DNA of 47,282 bases from a bacterium (GTDB lineage: Bacteria; Myxococcota_A; Bradymonadia; UBA7976; UBA1532): positions 1 through 47,282 of the forward strand of contig JAUHYW010000077.1 in the NCBI GenBank assembly GCA_030426085.1. Direction: 5' to 3'. Position 1 is the stretch's first letter. The number at the start of each line of letters is the position of its first letter. This document shows positions 41,206 to 47,282 of the stretch, one piece after another. The notes under the pieces are model-generated. The model was not told where the DNA came from and searched no databases. It worked only from the letters and a program-made list of their open reading frames with translations. The position numbers were made by a program, and so were the translations under genes.

Positions 41206-43587
41206 GTGAAGCGACCCCCCACCGCCCGGGGCGAGGCCCCGCCGCCCGGCCGGCTGCCCGACGCGCTGGCCGACCTCAACCCCATCCAGCGGGAGGCCGT
41301 GCTGCACGACGAGGGCCCGCTGCTGCTGCTCGCCGGGGCGGGCAGCGGCAAGACCCGGGTCGTCACCCGGCGCATCGCCCGGCTGCTCGGCGAGGGCGCC
41401 GACCCCGAGAGCATCCTGGCGCTGACGTTCACCAACCGCGCCGCCCGCGAGATGCGGGAGCGGGTGGGCGGGCTGCTGCGCCTCGACCGCCCGCCGCCGC
41501 TCCAGATCTCGACCTTCCACGCGCTGGGGGCCCGGTTCCTGCGGCGGCACGCCGAGTGGTTCGGCCGCAGCCGGGGCTTCACGATCTACGACGACGCCGA
41601 CCAGATCGCGATGATCCGGGAGGCGGCGGCGATCCAGCGGGTCGACCTCAAGGTGGCCGAGGCCAAGGTGGTGCGGCGGGCGCTGGACGAGGCCAAGAAC
41701 GCCGGCGAGGGGGCCGCGGCGGCGGTGCTGCCGGTGGACTTCGCCAGCCGCCTCGACGGCACCCGGCTCGGGGCCGACTACGACGACCTGCTCGAGCGGG
41801 CCGACGCCTTCGACTTCGGCGACCTCATCGTGCGCCCGGCCGAGCTGATGGGCCAGGAGCCGCACGTCGCCGACCTGTACCGCCGCCGCTGGCGGTGGCT
41901 GCTCGTCGATGAGTTCCAGGACACCAACGCCGCGCAGTACCGCTGGCTCAAGCACCTCGCCCCGCCCGGCAGCCGGGCCAACCTCTTCGTCGTCGGCGAC
42001 GACGACCAGTCGATCTACGGCTGGCGGGGGGCCGAGGTGGAGAACATCCTCAGGTTCCCCGAGGAGTACCCCTCGGCCCGGGTGGTGCGCCTCGAGCAGA
42101 ACTACCGCAGCCACCGGCACATCCTCGACGCGGCCAACGAGGTCATCGCCCACAACCGCCGCCGGCTGGGCAAGAACCTGTGGACCGAGGCCACCGACGG
42201 CATGCGGCTCGAGCTGCACGAGGCCGCCGAGGGCCGGGGCGAGGCCCGGTGGGTCGCCGGCCGCATCACCCAGCTCTGCCGCACCGAGGGCGTCGCCCCG
42301 GGCGAGATCGCGGTGCTGATGCGGGCCAATCACCTCTCGCTGGGCGTCGAGGAGAACCTGCGGCTGATGGGCGTGCCCCACACCGTCGTGCGGGGGCGCT
42401 CGTTCTACGACCGGGCCGAGGTGCGCGACGCGCTGGCCTACGTGCGGCTGCTGGTCAACCCCCACGACGAGGTCGCCTTCCGCCGGGCGGTCAATACGCC
42501 CTCCCGGGGCATCGGGCCCAAGAGCCTGGAGAAGCTGTCCAACTTCGCCGCGGGGCGCGACGGCTCGCTGTGGGAGTCGGTGCGCCCGGCGCTCGACCGG
42601 GGCAAGCTGCGGGGCAAGGCCGCCGCGGGGCTGCGGGCCTTCCTCGACGTGCTCGACGCGCACCGCGAAGAGCTGGACGAGGCGGGGCACCCGACCGACA
42701 GCCGGGGCCCCGCCGAGCGGGTCGAGGCGGCGCTGAAGGCGAGCGGCTTCCTCGGCGACCTCGAGGTCGGGGCGGGGGCCGGCGAGCAGGACCGCCAGCG
42801 CTTCGAGAACGTGCATCGGCTGCTGCAGGCGCTGGCCGACTTCGAGCAGTCCGGCGGCCCGACGGGCATCCTGTCGGCCGGGCTCGACGGCGGGCCCCGG
42901 CCGGCGAGCCTCGCGGCCTACATGGAGCAGGTCAAGCTCATCAGCGAGGTCGACGTCGCCGACCCCGGCCTGGGCGCGGTCTCGCTGATGACGGTGCACG
43001 CCGCCAAGGGCCTGGAGTTCCCGGTGGTGTTCCTGATGGGGCTCGAAGAGGGCCTCTTCCCCCACCACCGCTCGCTGGACGACGACGACAAGATCGAAGA
43101 GGAGCGCCGGCTGGCCTACGTGGCCATCACCCGGGCCCGCCAGCGGCTGTTCCTCACCTGGGCCCGCGAGCGGCGCTCGTTCGCCGAGACCCGGCGCAAC
43201 AAGCCCAGCCGGTTCCTCAAGGAGCTGCCCGCCGACGCCGTCGAGGCCCGGTTCCAGCCCGAGCCGCCGCCCATGCGCCGCCGGCGCTCGAGCAGCCGCT
43301 TCGGCGGCGGGGGCTACGCGACCGGCCGCCGCTCGGGCCGGGCCGAGGCCGCCCGGGAGGCCTACGAGCGCGACCGTGAAGAGGCCCTGTACAGCGACCC
43401 GCCCGCGCCGGACCACATCGGCGGCGGCGGGCAGTGGCGCGCGGGCATGAAGGTCTACCACGCCAACTTCGGGGTCGGCACCGTCACCGACATCCGCCGG
43501 GGCTCGACCCCCCGGCTGGTGATCGACTTCCCCGACATCGGCACCAAGACCATCGGCGCCGCCTGGGTCTCGCCCTACGAGGGCTGA
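41206..43587 (+). CDS. uvrD: UvrD/PcrA-family superfamily 1 DNA helicase
   Basis: A 793-residue helicase from GTG 41206. All SF1A motifs are present: Q motif LNPIQREAV, Walker A AGAGSGKT (Lys49), LTFTNRAAREMRER, DEFQDTN, GDDDQSIYGWRGA, EQNYRSH, TVHAAKGLEFPVVF and RLAYVAITRAR. The C-terminus (about 745-793) is the tudor-like PcrA tail (VYHANFGVGTVTDI), which in PcrA/UvrD contacts RNA polymerase. An Arg/Ser-rich basic insert (about 685-710) precedes it. It unwinds 3'-5' during excision and mismatch repair. The name uvrD rather than pcrA is a choice; Rep is less likely because of the tail. Confidence 0.93.
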   Translation: MKRPPTARGEAPPPGRLPDALADLNPIQREAVLHDEGPLLLLAGAGSGKTRVVTRRIARLLGEGADPESILALTFTNRAAREMRERVGGLLRLDRPPPLQISTFHALGARFLRRHAEWFGRSRGFTIYDDADQIAMIREAAAIQRVDLKVAEAKVVRRALDEAKNAGEGAAAAVLPVDFASRLDGTRLGADYDDLLERADAFDFGDLIVRPAELMGQEPHVADLYRRRWRWLLVDEFQDTNAAQYRWLKHLAPPGSRANLFVVGDDDQSIYGWRGAEVENILRFPEEYPSARVVRLEQNYRSHRHILDAANEVIAHNRRRLGKNLWTEATDGMRLELHEAAEGRGEARWVAGRITQLCRTEGVAPGEIAVLMRANHLSLGVEENLRLMGVPHTVVRGRSFYDRAEVRDALAYVRLLVNPHDEVAFRRAVNTPSRGIGPKSLEKLSNFAAGRDGSLWESVRPALDRGKLRGKAAAGLRAFLDVLDAHREELDEAGHPTDSRGPAERVEAALKASGFLGDLEVGAGAGEQDRQRFENVHRLLQALADFEQSGGPTGILSAGLDGGPRPASLAAYMEQVKLISEVDVADPGLGAVSLMTVHAAKGLEFPVVFLMGLEEGLFPHHRSLDDDDKIEEERRLAYVAITRARQRLFLTWARERRSFAETRRNKPSRFLKELPADAVEARFQPEPPPMRRRRSSSRFGGGGYATGRRSGRAEAAREAYERDREEALYSDPPAPDHIGGGGQWRAGMKVYHANFGVGTVTDIRRGSTPRLVIDFPDIGTKTIGAAWVSPYEG

Positions 43588-43596
43588 GGCGGGCCC

Positions 43597-43932
43597 ATGA
43601 CCCAGCCCGTCGCGCTGCTGCTGACCCTGCTCACCGAAGGGCTCGTCGTCGTCGCGCTCGTGCGCGCCGCCCGCTGGCGCCCGCCGACCCTCGCCCGTTG
43701 GATCACGGCCGCCGCCTGCGCCTCGCTGCTCACCCACCCGGTCGCGTGGTGGGCCAACGGCGCGCTGCCTCTGCCCCTCTGGCCCCGGGCGCTGCTCATC
43801 GAGGCCGCCGTCGTGCTCGCCGAGGCCGGGCTCTACCGGGCGCTGGCCCCCACCGATCTGCGGCGCGCGTTCGCCGCGGCCGCGCTGGCCAACGGGGCCT
43901 CGTTCGGGCTGGGGGTCCTGCTCACGATCTGA
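43597..43932 (+). CDS. Small polytopic membrane protein
   Basis: A 111-residue protein, ten bases after the helicase stop, with GAGGCGGG as ribosome site. It has about four hydrophobic helices (roughly 5-20, 34-54, 64-84 and 92-110) and conserved-looking polar residues inside them (TEGLVV, THPVAWW, EAAVVLAEAGLY, NGASFGLG). The pattern suggests a compact four-helix bundle; I do not know its role. Its last 11 bases overlap the convergent gene. Confidence 0.7.
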   Translation: MTQPVALLLTLLTEGLVVVALVRAARWRPPTLARWITAAACASLLTHPVAWWANGALPLPLWPRALLIEAAVVLAEAGLYRALAPTDLRRAFAAAALANGASFGLGVLLTI

Positions 43933-44872
43933 CCGCGGCCGGCGCGGACGCCGATCGCGCTCTGCCGAGCAGCGCCGCGAGCAGCACCGGCACCTCGACC
44001 CAGGCGTGCACCGCGGCGATGACCCCGTACAGCCGCCGGCTGCCGCCGAAGTCGTGGGTGAAGGCGATCAGCGTGGCCCCGCCGACCGCCATCCACAGCG
44101 CCGCGAGCCACGGCGACGGCCGACCCCCGGCCAGCCGGGGCAGCAGGTGCAGCACCGCCGCGTAGTGCATGCACTGGGCGAAGACGAGCGCCGAGAAGAG
44201 GTGCACCGCCGCCGGCCGATCGAGCCACGGGCGGGGCACGTAGACCGGCAGGTGATCGGCCAGCGCGCCCGCGCCGAGCGGGGACCACTCCAGGGCATGG
44301 GCCCCGATCGCCTGGGCGGCGGCCAGCGGCCAGCCGGTCGCGATGAGCGCGGGCGCCAGCACGAAGGCGGCCACGGCCCCCACCAGCAGCCGGCGGTCGC
44401 CGGGGGCGGCCTCGGCGACGAAGCCCAGCGGGGTCAGGTTGTGCAGCCCGGCGAGCAGCACCGCGGTCAGCAGCGGATCGGCGATGGCCCCCAGCCCCAC
44501 CGCCAGGACGACCAGCGCGCCCGTCGCCGCCGCGCCGGCCCCCCGGCGCCACAGCAGCGGCAGAGTCGAGGCGGCGAGCGCGGCGACGGCCAGCAGCTCC
44601 AGGGGGCGCAGGGTGGACGCCGACGCCCGGCCCGACAGCGCCGCGACGCGCAGGCCGACCACGGCGAGCAACAGCACGCCGGTCACCGCCACCGCCGGCC
44701 ACGGCCAGCGGCCACCGAAGCGTCGGCGCACATAGCCCAGCTCGGCGAGCACATGGGGCAGCCCCAGCGCGGCGAGGCTGACGGTGTAGGTGGCGAGGGG
44801 GGCGGCGACGGCGGCGACGGCGAGCCCCAGCCCGGCGCCCGCCGCGGCGCCGGCCCGACGGGCGCGGCTCAC
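43922..44872 (-). CDS. Polytopic integral membrane protein
   Basis: A 316-residue protein starting at a GTG whose first bases overlap the upstream stop (GTGA). It has about eight or nine hydrophobic helices. Candidate functional residues lie near membrane boundaries: GLPHVLAELGYV after the first helix, LLAGLHNLTPLGFV in the middle and CMHYAAVLHLLPRL later, together giving several His that might bind a metal, quinone or carotenoid. I cannot place it in a family. Coupled translation with the upstream MYXO-CTERM-like gene suggests a shared process. Confidence 0.72.
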   Translation of the reverse strand: MSRARRAGAAAGAGLGLAVAAVAAPLATYTVSLAALGLPHVLAELGYVRRRFGGRWPWPAVAVTGVLLLAVVGLRVAALSGRASASTLRPLELLAVAALAASTLPLLWRRGAGAAATGALVVLAVGLGAIADPLLTAVLLAGLHNLTPLGFVAEAAPGDRRLLVGAVAAFVLAPALIATGWPLAAAQAIGAHALEWSPLGAGALADHLPVYVPRPWLDRPAAVHLFSALVFAQCMHYAAVLHLLPRLAGGRPSPWLAALWMAVGGATLIAFTHDFGGSRRLYGVIAAVHAWVEVPVLLAALLGRARSASAPAAVRS

Positions 44873-45372
44873 CGGCGCGTGCGGCGCAGGCCGATGGCCA
44901 GCAGGAGCCCCAGCGCCAGCGCACCCGCGCCGAACGGGCCGCCGGCGACGCCGGCGTCGCAGCCGCCCTTCCCCTCGGGCGCGGCCTGCGCCGGTTCGGG
45001 GGCCTTCTCGGCGGGGGCCTTCTCGGCGGGCGCCTCCTCCGGGGCGGTCTTCTCGGCGGGCGCCTTCTCCGGGGTCTTCTCGGCGGGCGCCTCGGCCTTC
45101 TCCGGGGCGGCGGCCGCCTCCCCCGGATGGCACTTCAGGCAGACGCGGCACTTCGTCTTCGGCGGCGTGCCCCCGCTGTAGTCGAGGCGGCAGCAGCGAT
45201 CGGGCTGACAGGTGCCCGGCCCGGTGTCCCCCTCGCACGGCGCGCCCTTCTCGGCGCCGCGGCAGCTCGCCTCGCTCATCGTGATCAGATCGGCGTGGGC
45301 GGCCCCCGAGCCGAGCAAAGCCAGCCCCCCGAAGCCGAGCAACAGCACACTCACCAGACCGACGCGCGCCAT
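44869..45372 (-). CDS. Secreted Cys-rich protein with MYXO-CTERM-like tail
   Basis: A 167-residue protein; ATG 45372 follows GGAGGG. A signal peptide (to about residue 27, AHA) precedes a module with nine Cys between residues about 35 and 80. Residues about 85-130 are repeats of EKAPAEK-type, a charged spacer. The end is a MYXO-CTERM-like signal: GGC, a Gly-rich stretch, the hydrophobic ALALGLLLAIGL and RRTRR. In myxobacteria such tails are cut and lipid-modified at the Cys, leading to surface display. It has its own good promoter. Confidence 0.78.
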   Translation of the reverse strand: MARVGLVSVLLLGFGGLALLGSGAAHADLITMSEASCRGAEKGAPCEGDTGPGTCQPDRCCRLDYSGGTPPKTKCRVCLKCHPGEAAAAPEKAEAPAEKTPEKAPAEKTAPEEAPAEKAPAEKAPEPAQAAPEGKGGCDAGVAGGPFGAGALALGLLLAIGLRRTRR

Positions 45373-45399
45373 GATCCCTCCCCGGCCGACGGCGACCCG

Positions 45400-45428
45400 A
45401 GTATCGGACGCGACCCCGCGCCGGTCAA
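45400..45428 (-). promoter_or_regulatory. Sigma-70-type promoter for the MYXO-CTERM-like gene
   Basis: On the minus strand TTGACC (45423-45428) and GATACT (45400-45405) are 17 bp apart, 27 bases before the ATG. The -10 is identical to that of the copper monooxygenase gene. Confidence 0.68.
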
Positions 45429-45443
45429 ATGGGCACAGCGGGC

Positions 45444-46112
45444 TCAGGGCGCCTCGATCACCACCCGACACAGGACCGTATTGTCCGCCTCGAGATCGGC
45501 GCCCCAGATCAGGGCCGCCGCGCTGTCCCAGCCGATGGCGTCGTAGCCGTCCTTGGGCCCGACCGCCGCCGCGCTGTGCACCGTCGCCGCGTCCCAGCCG
45601 CCCACGTCGAACGACGGCGCCTTCCACCCGGCCGGCTCCTCGGTGATCGCCCACTCGCAGGCGGTCAGCGGATCGGCCGCCCGCTCGCAGCTCTTGTCGA
45701 GCGGCGCTGCGTGCACCACCAGGCAGCGCCACGACCCGTCGCTGACCCCCACCACCGCCCCGGTGCGGGTGTCGGTGATCTGGGCGATGAAGCCCCCATC
45801 CCCCATCTGCTGGCGGTCGCTGCCGATGTACTCCAGCCCGGAGTCGTTCTCCTTGAAGTCCTTCAGCACGAAGTTGAGCACCAGGGGGTAGTCGCCCTCG
45901 AAGCTCACCCGCTCGGCGTTGAACGACCGCTCGGTGGTGATCGAGACCGAGTCCTCGGCGATGAGCGTCTCGCCGAGGTAGGCGGCGAACCAGTTGTCGG
46001 CCCACGCTTCGAGCAGGAAGCGGTCGCCGGCCTGGATGTCTTCGTTGACGGCACCCTCGTCCCCGCCGCAAGCGGCGAAGGCGACGGCGAGCAGGATCAG
46101 GATGCGGCGCAT
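45444..46112 (-). CDS. Lipoprotein with beta-sandwich-like domain
   Basis: A 222-residue protein from ATG 46112 (GGAG about eight bases upstream) with lipobox FAAC (Cys15). The mature part is strand-rich, with distinctive segments TTERSFNAERVSFEG, NDSGLEYIGSDRQQMGDGG, GSWRCLVVHAAPL and a final W..P.FD..GWD..T...AIGWD module that recalls galactose-binding-like jelly rolls. Four Cys in the mature chain could pair. I do not recognise a named family; a carbohydrate-binding or adhesive role is only a guess. Confidence 0.72.
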   Translation of the reverse strand: MRRILILLAVAFAACGGDEGAVNEDIQAGDRFLLEAWADNWFAAYLGETLIAEDSVSITTERSFNAERVSFEGDYPLVLNFVLKDFKENDSGLEYIGSDRQQMGDGGFIAQITDTRTGAVVGVSDGSWRCLVVHAAPLDKSCERAADPLTACEWAITEEPAGWKAPSFDVGGWDAATVHSAAAVGPKDGYDAIGWDSAAALIWGADLEADNTVLCRVVIEAP

Positions 46113-46250
46113 GGGCACACTCCGGTGATGGGGCTCGTCGGATCACGCGCCGTTCCCCGGCCGGGACCGCAATCGGCAGCCAACCGGATTCCGGCTACTG
46201 TACAGAGGCACCGGCCCGTATCGTCCTCCTGCACCGTCGTCGAGGAGCCC

Positions 46251-47282
46251 ATGAACGACGCCCCCGGGCAGGCCGCGCCCCGCCCCGCTCGGCGCCCGTG
46301 GCGCGTCGCGCTCGCCGAGCACGCCCGGCGGTTCGCGCGCGGCCGCCCGGTGGAGCCCGAGGTGCAGCGGGCGTTCGAGGCCTACTGCGACGACCTCATG
46401 GGGCGGGCCTCCCCCTGGCTCCTCACCTTCTTCATCGTCGTGGTCGTTGCGTGGTGGCCGACCGACGCGCTCCTCTACGCCGGGCAGCCCCGCGCCCAGC
46501 GCGCTCTGTTCACGATCCGGGCCCTGATCGTGATCGCCCACGTCTTCTGGCTCACGCTCGGCCGCCGCGCGCTGCGGCGGCGGCCGGCGCGCTGGGGCAC
46601 CTTCATCGCCGTCAGCGAGGCGTGGATGCTCGGGGCCATGGCGGGGGTCGTCGGCGGCCTCGACACCCCCTGGGGCTACTACCTCTTCATCTGGCCCCTG
46701 GCCTCGGTGGGCCTGGCCCGCCCGCTGTGGGATCGGATGGCCCGGGTGACGGTGCTCGGCATGGGCGCGCTGGCGTGCTACGTCGTCGCCTCGGGCACGC
46801 CCCTCGACGACCCCCGCCTGCCGCCGGCCGTCAGCTACATGCTGTTCTGCTGCCTCTTCTGCGGGCTGGTCGGCCACGGCATGTGGCTGCTGCTGCGGGA
46901 GAACTTCGTGCAGCGGCGGCTCATCGAGTCGCAGCGGCAGCGCCTCGACGGCTTCCGGCAGGAGCTCGAGCAGCAGGTCGCCGCCCAGACCAGCGACCTG
47001 CAAGTGCTCAGCCGGCGGCTCGAGACGCTGCGCGAAGAAGAGCGGGGCTGGATGGCCCGCGAGCTGCACGACGCGCTGGGGCAGGAGCTGACCGCCGCCC
47101 GCTACGCGCTCGACCTGGTGCGCACCCGCCTGTCGGGCGCCGACGCCCGGGTCGACGGGGCCCTGGTCGACATCCACCGCCGGCTGGGGCTGGCCCACGA
47201 GAGCGTCCGCCGCATCCTGCAGCGGCTGCGCCCCCGGGTGCTCGACGAGCTGGGGCTGTCGGCGGCGCTGTCGTGGCTGGCC
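46251..47282 (+). CDS. NarL-type sensor histidine kinase (3' end beyond window)
   Basis: The frame opens at ATG 46251 behind GAGGAG and stays open to the last base: 344 codons, no stop. Residues about 50-225 hold five to six transmembrane helices with no large extracytoplasmic loop, so the sensing part is in the membrane. A coiled coil (about 232-262) leads to the dimerisation/phosphorylation helix of the HisKA_3 type, REEERGWMARELHDALGQEL, with the phospho-accepting His273. The HATPase domain is mostly outside the window. A LuxR/NarL-type response regulator would be expected just downstream. Confidence 0.9.
   Translation, partial: MNDAPGQAAPRPARRPWRVALAEHARRFARGRPVEPEVQRAFEAYCDDLMGRASPWLLTFFIVVVVAWWPTDALLYAGQPRAQRALFTIRALIVIAHVFWLTLGRRALRRRPARWGTFIAVSEAWMLGAMAGVVGGLDTPWGYYLFIWPLASVGLARPLWDRMARVTVLGMGALACYVVASGTPLDDPRLPPAVSYMLFCCLFCGLVGHGMWLLLRENFVQRRLIESQRQRLDGFRQELEQQVAAQTSDLQVLSRRLETLREEERGWMARELHDALGQELTAARYALDLVRTRLSGADARVDGALVDIHRRLGLAHESVRRILQRLRPRVLDELGLSAALSWLA

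Noticed and set aside
46198-46205. CTGTACAG palindrome upstream of the sensor kinase
   Set aside because: Eight bases with no second copy or promoter alignment; too short to support as an operator.

Overview
The window is a very G+C-rich stretch (roughly 70% by eye) of a bacterial chromosome, packed with genes and with no mobile-element genes, CRISPR array, tRNA or rRNA that I could find. The style points to Myxococcota (a myxobacterium or a relative): a giant thrombospondin type 3 (TSP3) calcium-binding protein, two MYXO-CTERM-like sorting signals, a eukaryotic-type Ser/Thr kinase, many lipoproteins with low-complexity linkers after the lipid-anchored Cys, Cys-rich repeats, and a cytochrome c/copper monooxygenase fusion. 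No gap between genes exceeds 300 bases.

Bases 1-16381 (+) form one apparent cell-envelope transcription unit: a giant TSP3/beta-barrel protein (5' end outside the window), a membrane Ser/Thr kinase with an extracytoplasmic sensor-like tail, an outer-membrane barrel, a short coiled-coil lipoprotein, a DUF4398-like/OmpA lipoprotein and a second outer-membrane barrel. Start and stop codons overlap at four of the five junctions. Bases 16388-19225 (-) hold an Rrf2-type regulator, a DUF2225-like secreted protein and a cytochrome c/PHM-type copper monooxygenase lipoprotein. Bases 19372-22378 (+) hold a proline-rich protein and a BtuB-sized TonB-dependent receptor. Bases 22382-24045 (-) hold a coupled small membrane protein and TPR-like protein.

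Bases 24216-34315 carry secreted and lipid-anchored proteins (GEG-repeat lipoprotein, DUF2914 membrane protein, propeller-like protein, PQQ sugar dehydrogenase-like diheme lipoprotein, EEP nuclease-like lipoprotein) with a pirin, a DUF427 protein and an alpha/beta hydrolase. Between the dehydrogenase and the EEP gene lies a 163-bp near-palindromic element. Bases 34320-37595 hold a beta-barrel protein, a small secreted protein, a Fic-fold protein whose catalytic His is replaced, and ilvE. Bases 37863-43932 (+) are a housekeeping run: glmU, glmS, a UvrD/PcrA helicase and a small membrane protein. The right end has a polytopic membrane protein, a MYXO-CTERM-like protein, a lipoprotein and the 5' part of a NarL-type sensor kinase that runs off the window.

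Several promoters can be read directly. The best share a TTGA(A/C)C - 17 bp - GATACT or TACAAT form. Three genes without a Shine-Dalgarno have a -10-like hexamer ending exactly six bases before the ATG, suggesting leaderless transcripts.
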